Source: Zoogloeaceae bacterium
Lineage (GTDB): Bacteria; Pseudomonadota; Gammaproteobacteria; Burkholderiales; Rhodocyclaceae
Length of the DNA: 64,000 nucleotides
Direction: 5' to 3'
NCBI GenBank assembly: GCA_024235655.1
Contig: JACKLY010000002.1
Coordinates: 186,001 to 250,000 of the forward strand
How positions within the stretch are numbered: position 1 is the first letter of the stretch; every line of letters starts with the position of its first letter. Both the position numbers and the translations under genes were made by a program. The notes beneath the pieces were generated by a model. It did not search any database. It worked only from the letters and a program-made list of their open reading frames with translations, and had not been told where the DNA came from. Positions 37,846 through 46,438 of the stretch are shown one piece after another.

Positions 37846-37950
37846 ACTTTTTATGTTTTGTTACTGGATACTTTAGCATCAAGCGCCCAAATATGCTTAT
37901 GACAAATATCTCATCTGCTAACATTAGCTTTCAAACCAGAGGAGTCGCTC

Positions 37951-38418
37951 ATGAGCAATGAAACGCCACAAAATGATCCGCTCGAATTCATGAAGGGCAT
38001 GTGGGGAAACATGGGCTTTTCACTACCCGGCATGGTTGCCCCGACATTTGACGTAGACGAACTGGAAAAACGCATCCATGACCTCAAAGCAGTAGAAGGC
38101 TGGTTGCGCATGAATCTATCCATGTTGCAGATGACCATCCAAGGTCTTGAAATGCAATGCTCTACACTCAATGCCGTGCGTGCAATGGGGCAGCACATGG
38201 CTACCGAAACGCCCCAGACCAGGAATGAAGAACCCAGCGCACCGAATGAACCGGCCGAGCAGGAGCCTTTCGCGCAGGCCGCCATGTGGCCATGGAACAT
38301 GATGCAACAGGTTCAGGCCCAGATGCAGCAACAAGTGCAGGAGTCGGCACGGAATGAGGACACGGCTGAACCAAAACCGAAGAAAACCACACCTTCAGCC
38401 AGAAAGCCGAAGAAATAG
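37951..38418 (+). CDS. phaM: PhaM-type polyhydroxyalkanoate granule-associated protein
   Basis: A 155-residue protein. The N-terminal half has the family pattern DPLEFMKGMWGNMGFSLPGM and then FDVDELEKRIHDLKAVEGWL, with methionine-rich amphipathic helices (NLSMLQMTIQGLEMQ). The C-terminal tail is Lys/Pro-rich (KPKKTTPSARKPKK). In Ralstonia, PhaM activates PHA synthase PhaC and ties PHB granules to the nucleoid through a basic tail. The same arrangement here supports that role. A good ribosome binding site, AGAGGAG, precedes the ATG. No phaC or phasin gene is adjacent. Confidence 0.75.
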   Translation: MSNETPQNDPLEFMKGMWGNMGFSLPGMVAPTFDVDELEKRIHDLKAVEGWLRMNLSMLQMTIQGLEMQCSTLNAVRAMGQHMATETPQTRNEEPSAPNEPAEQEPFAQAAMWPWNMMQQVQAQMQQQVQESARNEDTAEPKPKKTTPSARKPKK

Positions 38419-38420
38419 CT

Positions 38421-39317
38421 TCAGGAAACAACCCATGCCGCCCACAGCGGCATGGTGACCATTGATGCCAGCGTTGTCGCTGAAATGATCCAGGCAACGC
38501 TTTGGCCATCGCCGCCCATTCTCATTGCCAATATATAGGCAGAAGAAGCGGTTGGCAGTGAAGCAAACAGCACGGCTATGGCGAAATAGGTGCCGGTCAA
38601 GCCGAACCAGGTACCGAGCAATACGGCAGTCGCCGGCAACACCAGCAATTTGACGAAACCGAGATATAAAGAGGCAGCCTTCACGCCCGACTGCCCCTGC
38701 AAGCGCAGCGCGGCACCCACCGCAAGCAGACCCAAGGCGATCGATGCATCTGCCAGCCGACCGAGAAAGATTTCCAGCGGACGGGCCGGCACAAAACCGG
38801 CGAGGTTCAACAGCAACCCGGCCAGCGTCGCCCAGATCAGGGGGTTACGCCCCACTTCCCGCCAGACGCCTGCCTCACTATTGCGCGCCAGCATCCAGAC
38901 CGAAGTCAGATTGGCAAAGGGCACAGCGATGCCGATGATCAGGCCAAGCGCCGCAATCCCTGGCGTATCGAAGAGCAGGCCGGCAGCCGCCAGTCCGATA
39001 TACGAATTGAAGCGGTAACCGCACTGGAAGATTGAAGCGAAAACCATTGGCTTCAACTTGAATACGGGGCGCGTCAGCCACGATAACGCCATACCCACTG
39101 CCATCGCACCCAGCGCAGTTGCCAATAGCGGCATTGCGGCAGAGAAATCGAGCCGGGTACGCAGGATGGCGTTAACCAGCAGCGCCGGAAACAGGATGAA
39201 ATAGACCAGCTTTTCCACCCCCGTCCAGAAGTGGTCACCAAGCCCCATCCAGCGTCGAATAGCAAAGCCAAGCAGGATCAACGTGAAATCGGGAAGGAGA
39301 AGAAGGCCGGCAGACAT
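38421..39317 (-). CDS. AEC-family transporter (auxin efflux carrier type)
   Basis: A 298-residue membrane protein with about ten hydrophobic segments (for example LILLGFAIRRWMGLGDHF at the N-terminus and ISATTLASMVTMPLWAAWVV at the end). The family signature GYRFNSYIGLAAAGLLF lies in the first half. Bacterial AEC members export or exchange small organic anions such as malate; the substrate here is unknown. It ends two bases from the end of phaM (convergent) and may be the last gene of the leftward operon, 91 bases after the secreted protein gene. Confidence 0.8.
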   Translation of the reverse strand: MSAGLLLLPDFTLILLGFAIRRWMGLGDHFWTGVEKLVYFILFPALLVNAILRTRLDFSAAMPLLATALGAMAVGMALSWLTRPVFKLKPMVFASIFQCGYRFNSYIGLAAAGLLFDTPGIAALGLIIGIAVPFANLTSVWMLARNSEAGVWREVGRNPLIWATLAGLLLNLAGFVPARPLEIFLGRLADASIALGLLAVGAALRLQGQSGVKAASLYLGFVKLLVLPATAVLLGTWFGLTGTYFAIAVLFASLPTASSAYILAMRMGGDGQSVAWIISATTLASMVTMPLWAAWVVS

Positions 39318-39408
39318 GGGGGAAATTCTAGGGGTGCCGAATGAGCTAAGCCATACGTGGTTTACACAATCGTTACGTCAGCTTCATGGCAGCAAGCCTT
39401 TGGTGTGC

Positions 39409-39879
39409 TCAGGGCAATGCCTCGCAACGCTGGAGCAGCGTGCCATCGATGTCCAGTTCGACGCCCGCCTTGAGTTCGACGTTGAGGAAATGCCCACGGA
39501 ACAACCAGCCGTTATGTCCGTGCTGGGAACTCCACGGTGTATCCCAGCTATCGGCACGCAGTCGGATACGAATCGCCTCCACATCGCGCACTTTCGCCCG
39601 ATCAGTGACGCACGGATAGGCAGCAGCCATCTGCTGCCAGTCGTTGCGCGTATAACGCTCGCGGGGTTTGTTGATCGGCGGACACAGTCCCATGTGATGG
39701 GGCCGTTTATACACCTCAAGAATGGTGCCTTTCAGCCAGTAGGTTGGTGCGGTAAGGATCAGTCCTTCGCCGCCCTCCCGGAACAGCGCACAATCACCGG
39801 CCACAGGCATCCGGGGGGATTCTGCATGAGCCAGCGAAACGAGAGAAAGAAGAAAGGCAAGAGTGAGCGTACGCATCAC
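39409..39879 (-). CDS. Small secreted protein of unknown function
   Basis: The 156-residue product starts with a clear signal peptide (MMRTLTLAFLLSLVSLAHAE; cleavage probably after AHA). The mature part has four cysteines (30, 66, 90 and 152), enough for two disulfides, and many Trp, Arg and His residues. I recognise no domain. Its start overlaps the stop of the PaaK-like gene by four bases (ATGA), so the two are translationally coupled and the protein probably serves the same pathway in the periplasm. Confidence 0.65.
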   Translation of the reverse strand: MMRTLTLAFLLSLVSLAHAESPRMPVAGDCALFREGGEGLILTAPTYWLKGTILEVYKRPHHMGLCPPINKPRERYTRNDWQQMAAAYPCVTDRAKVRDVEAIRIRLRADSWDTPWSSQHGHNGWLFRGHFLNVELKAGVELDIDGTLLQRCEALP

Positions 39880-41105
39880 TCGTATTTTCGCACGTCCTCG
39901 ATCACTTTACCGTCATTGGGCAACGAGCCGGAAGGTACGAATGCCACTTCGCCGCGCAGCTTGGTCACCTCGCGCAGGGTAGCTACCAGCGCCTCGTTCA
40001 AGGTGGCTCCACCTGCACCTTCACAGTTGAGCGTCATTCGATCCTGCCCGGTGGCATTGTCCACCACCAAGCGGGCCCGGGTAATTTCAGGATGCAGACG
40101 AACCACATCGGCCACTTGCGAGGGATGCACGAACATGCCCTTGACCTTGGTCGTCTGATCTGCCCGCCCCAGCCAGCCCTTGATGCGCTGATTGGTTCGT
40201 CCGCATGGCGAGAGCCCGGGCAGCATCGCGGAAAGATCACCGGTGGCAAAGCGGATCAGCGGATACTCGCGGCTGAATACGGTGACCACCACCTCGCCGA
40301 CTTCTCCTGCCGGCACCGGATCTCCGGTACCCGGACGGACAATTTCCAGGATGACCCCTTCGTCAACGATCAATCCCTCACGCGCAGGCGACTCATAGGC
40401 AATCACGCCCAGGTCGGCTGTCGCGTAGGTCTGGTACCCCTGCACCCCTCGCTCAGCCAGTGCATCACGCAGGCTTGGCGGATAGGCTTCACCGGAAACC
40501 AGTGCCTTGGTCAGGCTGCTTACATCGATTGCGCTTTCATCCGCCTTTTCCAGCAGAATTTTCAGGAAGGAGGGTGTCCCGCAATAGGCATTGGGCTGCA
40601 GATCGGCGATTGCCTGTAATTGCTGTTCTGTTTGCCCCACTCCACCGGGGAAAACCGTGCAGCCCAGCGCATGCGCACCGGCTTCCATGATCCAGGCCCC
40701 TGGCGTCATGTGATAGGAGAAGCTGTTATGAACCAGGTCGCCCCCACGAAACCCGGCGGCGAACATCGATCGTGCCGTACGCCAATAATCCGTGCTGCGC
40801 CCTTCCGGTTCGTAGATCGGGCCGGGAGAAGCAAAGACACGGCCAACACGCCCCCGCCATTCCCCGACAAATCCGCCGAAAGGCCGATTCACCTGTTGCC
40901 TGGCCTGCAATTCGCTCTTCCTGACAACAGGCAAAGCCGCCAGCGCTTCGCGGCTGATCACTGCTGCCGGATCAACCTCGCCCAGCAATTCGCCAACTGC
41001 CGGCGCATAGGACTTGGCAAAGGAAATCAGTGACGGCAACGCAGCCATCTGCTGACGTTCACGAACTTCCGGTGAACGGGTTTCAAGTGCGTCAAAATAT
41101 TCCAT
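39876..41105 (-). CDS. PaaK-like phenylacetate-CoA ligase family protein, altered A3 loop
   Basis: A 409-residue protein of the adenylate-forming superfamily in the PaaK branch. Visible are YQTYATADLGVIAYESPARE (the A5-type region), the FATGDLSAML segment and the C-terminal DGKVIEDVRKYE with a lysine in the catalytic position. The A3 phosphate-binding loop, SSGTTG in PaaK, reads VFASPGPIYEPEGRSTDYWR here (about residues 90-110), so it lacks the Ser/Thr-Gly cluster. It may bind nucleotide differently or act on a preformed intermediate. ATG 41105 was chosen because it lies eight bases after GAGG; ATGs further upstream are too close to that site or have none. Confidence 0.75.
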   Translation of the reverse strand: MEYFDALETRSPEVRERQQMAALPSLISFAKSYAPAVGELLGEVDPAAVISREALAALPVVRKSELQARQQVNRPFGGFVGEWRGRVGRVFASPGPIYEPEGRSTDYWRTARSMFAAGFRGGDLVHNSFSYHMTPGAWIMEAGAHALGCTVFPGGVGQTEQQLQAIADLQPNAYCGTPSFLKILLEKADESAIDVSSLTKALVSGEAYPPSLRDALAERGVQGYQTYATADLGVIAYESPAREGLIVDEGVILEIVRPGTGDPVPAGEVGEVVVTVFSREYPLIRFATGDLSAMLPGLSPCGRTNQRIKGWLGRADQTTKVKGMFVHPSQVADVVRLHPEITRARLVVDNATGQDRMTLNCEGAGGATLNEALVATLREVTKLRGEVAFVPSGSLPNDGKVIEDVRKYE

Positions 41106-41316
41106 AGTCATATCCTCAGGCAAAGCAGCGGCCAACAAGGGGGCAAAAATCTTTCAATTTCGGGAGTGTGTGCGGCCAGATTCAGCCGTCAAAAACCAGC
41201 GCAAGGCCATCGGCGAGATGGCCAAAGAACTCATCCAGGCGAGCCGCGAAACCGCGCCGTGTGCATCGGGCACACACGCGGTTGAGCAACGAAGCTTGGG
41301 CGAGCGCACGGCCATC
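41106..41316 (-). other. Spacer between the LivF-like and PaaK-like genes
   Basis: A 211-base stretch without a convincing gene inside an otherwise tight operon. It contains a hairpin GTGTGC-ATCGG-GCACAC (41259-41275) without a U tract. An open frame on the plus strand enters the LivF-like gene antisense and shows no recognisable domain. Confidence 0.4.
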
Positions 41317-42150
41317 TCAGGAAAGCCAGCGCTTGCGGCGGCGGTAATGCTTCACGTCACGGAAGCTCTTGCGCCCGGCACTCGACAAGCCAAGGTAAAA
41401 CTCCTTGACGTCCTCGTTCGACGCCAATTCCTTGGCATCACCTTCCATCACGACACGGCCATTTTCCAGAATGTAGCCAAAGTCGGCGTAACGCAAAGCG
41501 ACCATCGTGTTCTGCTCGGCCAGCAGGAAGCTGACCTGTTCGCTCTGGTTGAGATCCTTCACGATCTCAAAAATTTCTTCGACGATCTGCGGCGCCAGTC
41601 CCATGGACGGCTCATCCAGCAGAATCATTTCCGGCTTGGCCATCAGGGCGCGGCCGATGGCACACATCTGTTGCTCACCGCCTGAGGTATACCCTGCCTG
41701 CGTCTCGCGCCGTTGCTTGAGCCGCGGAAAATAGTGATAGACCCGCTCCAGGCTGTGCTTCAACTCGGCGCGGGAAATACTGCGGGTATAGGCACCGGTT
41801 AGCAGGTTTTCTTCCAGCGTCAGGTGGGCAAAACAATGTCGGCCTTCCATGACCTGGATGACACCGCGCTTGACCAGTTCATTCGGGGTCAATTGGTCGA
41901 CGCGCGTTCCCTTGAACACGATATCGCCCTTGGTGACATCACCCCGTTCCGCACCAAGCAGGTTCGAAATCGATTTCAGCGTGGTTGACTTGCCGGCACC
42001 GTTGGCACCTAGCAGCGCCACGATTTTGCCCTTGGGCACCTCAAGGGACACGCCCTTGAGCACGAGGATCACGCGGTCGTAGATCACCTCGATATTGTTG
42101 ATCGAGAGGTAAGAACCGTTCCCCTCGGCATGCTGTGTCGTTGTTGTCAT
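41317..42150 (-). CDS. ABC transporter ATPase, LivF type
   Basis: One of the two ATPases of a branched-chain-amino-acid-type (HAAT) importer. Walker A GANGAGKST, the signature SGGEQQMCAIGRAL and Walker B MILLDEPSMGLAP are intact. The start is taken at 42150 (MTTTTQHAEGNGSYLSINNI, 277 residues); ATG 42159 just upstream is equally possible. The product has a basic C-terminal extension, VKHYRRRKRWLS, beyond the usual LivF end. It follows the binding-protein gene by about 95 bases. Confidence 0.88.
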   Translation of the reverse strand: MTTTTQHAEGNGSYLSINNIEVIYDRVILVLKGVSLEVPKGKIVALLGANGAGKSTTLKSISNLLGAERGDVTKGDIVFKGTRVDQLTPNELVKRGVIQVMEGRHCFAHLTLEENLLTGAYTRSISRAELKHSLERVYHYFPRLKQRRETQAGYTSGGEQQMCAIGRALMAKPEMILLDEPSMGLAPQIVEEIFEIVKDLNQSEQVSFLLAEQNTMVALRYADFGYILENGRVVMEGDAKELASNEDVKEFYLGLSSAGRKSFRDVKHYRRRKRWLS

Positions 42151-42244
42151 GGTCTCCATCCATCCGGCGAAACTGCCGGGAGAAGCGGCCCCCAAAGGCG
42201 ACCGCTTCAATCCGGCGAGTCAATTCAGTGCTAGACGCTCCGAA

Positions 42245-43576
42245 TCAACCCTCTTTCGAGCAATCACGCGGGGTGATGCCCTTCTCCTTGGCGTACTTCG
42301 CGGCAGACTCCTCGATCATCGGCCGCACAATCGACTTGTCGGCATCGATCCAGTCCGTCAGGACTTTCCACTGCTTGCCATCCCACTGCTGGAACTTGAC
42401 CTTGCCGGAGCCTTCATGATCCAGACAGGTCACTTTCATATCAGGCATGAAGCCTTCGGCACCCAGGGCCTTCAGGCGCTTGGCATCGATGTCGAGGTGC
42501 TCGAAGCCCCAGCGCATCTGCTCGCCAGTCATGACCTTGCCCTTGCCGAATTTTTCCTGGGCGGTGCGAATGGCTTCAACAGCGATGATCCCGTGTACCA
42601 CGCCACGGTTGTAATAGACCGAACCGATCCGGGCCTTGTCTTCCATGTTGCCGTTACCCGGCTTGTACACCTTGTCCTGAATCGCCTTGATCACCGGGTA
42701 GTTGGTACCGGCCACATTGAAGCCTGCGGTGATGAAGCCCTTGGCAGCAGCACCTGCCGGAACGGTATCCTCCTCAGCACCGGACCACCAGACACCGACC
42801 ATCTTGTCACGCGGGAATCCGATCTTGGCGGCGGCCTTGATCGCTGTCGGGTTCATCACCCCCCAGCCACGCAGAATGACCCAGTCCGGCTTTTCCTGGC
42901 GAACGCGCAGCCACTGCGACTGCTGTTCGTTGCCCGGATGAGAAACAGGAATATGCACTACCGTGAAACCATACTTGGCAGCCTGGACATCCAGCAGCGG
43001 AATCGTTTCCTTGCCGTAGGCCGAGTCGTGATAGATGTTCACGATCTTCTTGCCCTTGAGCTTGTCCATGCCGCCTTCACGTTGGCCGATGAACTTGATC
43101 TTGGCCGTGCTCTGCGACCAGTAGTTGGTCAAGAGCGGGAACACCCAGGGGAAAACGCGACCGTCGGATGCATCGGTACGGCCATAGCCGATCGTTACCA
43201 GCGGAATCTTGTCCTGTGCCACCTTGTCGATGACCGCATAGGTGATGCCGGTAGACAACGGCATGAACGCGCTGTTGCCGGAGGCTCCCTTGCTCTTCAG
43301 GCGCTCATAGCACTCGACACCGCGGGCGGTGTTGTATTCGGTTTCGCACTCCTCCCACGACAGCTTGACGCCATTCACGCCACCATCGCGAGCGTTGACC
43401 AGATTCATGTAATCGATCCAGCCACCGTAGATACCTGAACCACCTGAAGCATATGGGCCAACCCGATAGCTGGGCAGTCCGATGAATTGCTCGTTGGCCT
43501 GTGCCAGAACCGCTGACGAACTAAGTACGCTGGATACAGCAACTGCAGACAGCAAGAGTTTCGTTTTCAGTTTCAT
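42245..43576 (-). CDS. ABC transporter periplasmic binding protein, LivJ/HAAT type
   Basis: A 443-residue protein with a signal peptide (MKLKTKLLLSAVAVSSVLSS to about ALAQA). A type I periplasmic-binding fold follows, with GPYASGGSGIYGGWIDYMNL near the start of the mature part. It is longer than LivJ (about 367) and belongs to the group often found near acyl-CoA ligase genes, whose members bind aromatic or other carboxylates. No ligand can be named from sequence. It is the solute receptor of the LivGHMF-type system encoded around it. Confidence 0.87.
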   Translation of the reverse strand: MKLKTKLLLSAVAVSSVLSSSAVLAQANEQFIGLPSYRVGPYASGGSGIYGGWIDYMNLVNARDGGVNGVKLSWEECETEYNTARGVECYERLKSKGASGNSAFMPLSTGITYAVIDKVAQDKIPLVTIGYGRTDASDGRVFPWVFPLLTNYWSQSTAKIKFIGQREGGMDKLKGKKIVNIYHDSAYGKETIPLLDVQAAKYGFTVVHIPVSHPGNEQQSQWLRVRQEKPDWVILRGWGVMNPTAIKAAAKIGFPRDKMVGVWWSGAEEDTVPAGAAAKGFITAGFNVAGTNYPVIKAIQDKVYKPGNGNMEDKARIGSVYYNRGVVHGIIAVEAIRTAQEKFGKGKVMTGEQMRWGFEHLDIDAKRLKALGAEGFMPDMKVTCLDHEGSGKVKFQQWDGKQWKVLTDWIDADKSIVRPMIEESAAKYAKEKGITPRDCSKEG

Positions 43577-43639
43577 GGTTTGTCTCCTCCGTAGTAAGTC
43601 TGAATACTTCTATTCCAGCAAAAGCCGGACAAGCCCATC

Positions 43640-44707
43640 TTAGTGGGGGAACGGCCAGAGCCGCAATTTTTCCTTGGTGATCTGCCAAAGCCGCGCCAGG
43701 CCATGCGGTTCAACAATCAGGAAAAATATGATGAGACCGCCGAACACCATCAGTTGCAGGTTCGAAGCGATCGAAGGGGGCAGGAGGCCGGCGAAGACAT
43801 CCTGCACCAGCACGTCCAGAAAAATGGGCAGCAGCACGATGAAGGCCGAACCAAGGAACGCCCCCGAAATCGAGCCGACACCGCCGATGATGATCATGAA
43901 CAGGATCTTGAATGAGAGATCAAGGTTGAAGCCTTCGGGTTCGACGGTCCCGATATAGGCGTAGGCGTAAAGAGCGCCCGCCACACCGCAGTAGAAGGAA
44001 CTCACGGCAAACGCCAGCAGTTTGGTATGCATGATGCGGATGCCGATCACCTCTGCCGCCACATCCATGTCGCGTACCGCCATCCATGCCCGGCCAACTG
44101 CGCCGCGCACCATGTTCTTGGCCATCAGTGCCATGACGGTCACGATGGACAACACCAGCAGGTATTTCGATTCAGGCGAATCGAAAACATAGCCGAATAT
44201 CTCCATTTCCTGTGCCGAAATGACCCCGGAAGTCGAGTCATTGGAAAACCAGCTGACCTTGGTCAGCAACCAGATGATGAAGAACTGCGCTGCCAGCGTC
44301 GCCACGGCGAGATAGAACCCTTTGATACGCAGACTGGGCAAACCGAAGACGATACCGACCAGCGCCGCCATCACCCCGCCCAGGGCAAACGCCACCAGCA
44401 GCGGCATGCCGTCAATGCGAAGCATGAAGTTGTAGGAAGCGAAGGCACCGACTGCCATGAAAGCGGCGGAACCGAGCGAAAGCTGCCCGGCATAGCCGGT
44501 CAGGATATTGAGACCGAGCGCCGCCAGCGAAAAAACCAGGAACGGGATCAGGATCCCCTTCAACCAGTATTCATCGGCCATGCCCGGCACCAGAACAAAT
44601 GCTACCAACAGCAACAGCATGATGCCGATCCGGTCCTGCCGGATCGGAAAAATCTGCTGGTCGGATGTATAGCTACTCTTGAATTGACCTGCTTCACGGT
44701 AAAGCAT
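43640..44707 (-). CDS. ABC transporter permease, LivM type
   Basis: A 355-residue inner-membrane permease with about ten hydrophobic segments. It has the LivM signature KNMVRGAVGRAWMAVRDMDV followed by AAEVIGIRIMHTKLLAFAVS, the coupling-helix region that contacts the ATPases. An N-terminal extension of about 25 residues precedes the first span. It pairs with the LivH-type permease just upstream. Confidence 0.9.
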   Translation of the reverse strand: MLYREAGQFKSSYTSDQQIFPIRQDRIGIMLLLLVAFVLVPGMADEYWLKGILIPFLVFSLAALGLNILTGYAGQLSLGSAAFMAVGAFASYNFMLRIDGMPLLVAFALGGVMAALVGIVFGLPSLRIKGFYLAVATLAAQFFIIWLLTKVSWFSNDSTSGVISAQEMEIFGYVFDSPESKYLLVLSIVTVMALMAKNMVRGAVGRAWMAVRDMDVAAEVIGIRIMHTKLLAFAVSSFYCGVAGALYAYAYIGTVEPEGFNLDLSFKILFMIIIGGVGSISGAFLGSAFIVLLPIFLDVLVQDVFAGLLPPSIASNLQLMVFGGLIIFFLIVEPHGLARLWQITKEKLRLWPFPH

Positions 44708-44738
44708 GTTGTTTTCCTCTTCTTACCGAGCCAGACAC

Positions 44739-45632
44739 TCAGACACGATCGATGTGCTTTTCGCCGAACAGTCCTTCCGGACGGACCAGCAGGAACCCAA
44801 GCGCCAGGATGTACGGAAACCAGGCATCAATGCCGCCACCGACATGTGCGCCAAGATAGACTTCAGCAAGCTTCTCGGTAGAGCCGATGATCAGCCCGCC
44901 GACGATGGCGCCCGGCACCGACGTAAAACCACCCAGGATCAGCACCGGCAAAGCCTTCAGCGCAGTGAAGGTCAGCGCAAACTGAACTCCGTTACGCGCC
45001 CCCCAGATCAGACCGGCAACCAGTGCCACGAAACCGGCAACCGCCCAGACAATGCGCCAGATAGTCTGCAGCGGGATACCGATCGACAAGGCTGCCTGAT
45101 GATCGTCGGCCACTGCACGCAGGGCCCGACCCACTCTCGTATATTGAAAAAAAAGCGCCAGGGCCGTGACCAGCACCGCCGCAACCCCGGCCGCAAAAAG
45201 GTCGAACTTGGATACGCCGATATCCGTTGCATCCATGATCCAGGCAATCGGCTCATCCTGAATACCCAGATCCAGACCGCGTACGCTGGAACCCCACATT
45301 GCCTGAGCCAGGCCTTCAATGAGGAAGGTCAAACCGATAGTGGCCATGAACAAGGCGATGGGCGGCTGATTCACCATCGGCCGCAGCACAATCCGCTCGG
45401 TGGCGATGCCAAGGATGACCATTGCACCAAATGCGAGGATCAGTGCCAGCCAGAAAGGGACGCCCGTTTCCAGAATGCCGACGAAGGTCAGTGCAGCAAA
45501 AAAGACCATCGCGCCCTGGGCAAAATTGAATACACCGGATGCCTTGTAGATCAGCACGAAACCAAGTGCCACGAAGGAATACATCACCCCCGAAAGCAAG
45601 CCGCCGATCAGCACTTCAAAAAAGAACTGCAT
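44739..45632 (-). CDS. ABC transporter permease, LivH type
   Basis: A 297-residue permease with about eight hydrophobic segments, beginning MQFFFEVLIGGLLSGVMYSF. The EAA-like coupling segment is YTRVGRALRAVADDHQAALS. The C-terminal VRPEGLFGEKHIDRV is typical of LivH. It lies 11 bases after the LivG-type ATPase gene. Confidence 0.9.
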   Translation of the reverse strand: MQFFFEVLIGGLLSGVMYSFVALGFVLIYKASGVFNFAQGAMVFFAALTFVGILETGVPFWLALILAFGAMVILGIATERIVLRPMVNQPPIALFMATIGLTFLIEGLAQAMWGSSVRGLDLGIQDEPIAWIMDATDIGVSKFDLFAAGVAAVLVTALALFFQYTRVGRALRAVADDHQAALSIGIPLQTIWRIVWAVAGFVALVAGLIWGARNGVQFALTFTALKALPVLILGGFTSVPGAIVGGLIIGSTEKLAEVYLGAHVGGGIDAWFPYILALGFLLVRPEGLFGEKHIDRV

Positions 45633-45643
45633 GCCTCTCTCCC

Positions 45644-46432
45644 CTAGTGAGAAACGCCGAGATAGGCGCTGATCACTTCTTCGTTATTACGGACTTCGTC
45701 GGGCGTGCCGTCACCAATTTTCTTGCCATAATCGAGCACGACAACGCGGTCGGAAATATCCATGACCACCCCCATGTCGTGTTCGATGAGCACAATGGTG
45801 GTACCAAACTGGTCATTGACATCAAGGATGAAGCGGCACATGTCCTGCTTTTCTTCGACGTTCATGCCGGCCATCGGCTCATCCAGCAACAGCATCGATG
45901 GTTCGGCAGCCAGCGCCCGGCCCAGCTCGACCCGCTTCTGCAGGCCGTAGGGCAGGCGCCCGACCGGAGTTTTGCGGATATGCTGGATTTCAAGGAAATC
46001 AATGACCTCTTCCACTTTGGCCCGGTGCGCCAGCTCCTCACGACGCGCACGACCGAGATGGATGGCCTGCTCGAGGAAATTGGCCTTCATCTTCGTGATG
46101 CGGCCGGTCATGATGTTGTCGAGTACGCTCATGCCCTTGAACAGCGCAATATTCTGGAAGGTGCGCGAGATCCCCTGCATGGCCGCCTGATGCGGCTCCA
46201 TCTTCGCCCGCTCCTCGCCGTGGAAAGTGATCTTCCCTTCCTGCGGGTGATAGACACCGTTGATCACATTCAGCATCGAGCTTTTGCCGGCACCGTTCGG
46301 GCCGATGATGGCCCTGATCTCATGCTCCTTCACATCGAAGGAGATATCAGTCAGCGCCTTCACCCCGCCAAAGCGCAGCGAAATATGCTGCAGATCGAGA
46401 ATGACTTCGCCTATTTTTCGTCCACTCATCAC
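45644..46432 (-). CDS. ABC transporter ATPase, LivG type
   Basis: A 262-residue ATPase. Walker A GPNGAGKSS (about 43-51), the LivG-type signature LPYGLQKRVELGRAL, Walker B MLLLDEPMAGMN and the H-loop in VLIEHDMGVVMD are all present. It begins six bases after the acyl-CoA ligase stop codon. Confidence 0.9.
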   Translation of the reverse strand: MMSGRKIGEVILDLQHISLRFGGVKALTDISFDVKEHEIRAIIGPNGAGKSSMLNVINGVYHPQEGKITFHGEERAKMEPHQAAMQGISRTFQNIALFKGMSVLDNIMTGRITKMKANFLEQAIHLGRARREELAHRAKVEEVIDFLEIQHIRKTPVGRLPYGLQKRVELGRALAAEPSMLLLDEPMAGMNVEEKQDMCRFILDVNDQFGTTIVLIEHDMGVVMDISDRVVVLDYGKKIGDGTPDEVRNNEEVISAYLGVSH

Positions 46433-46438
46433 ACGTCC

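Noticed and set aside
41170..41685. Plus-strand open frame across the LivF-like 3' end and the spacer
   Set aside because: No recognisable domain; most of it is antisense to the ABC ATPase gene.
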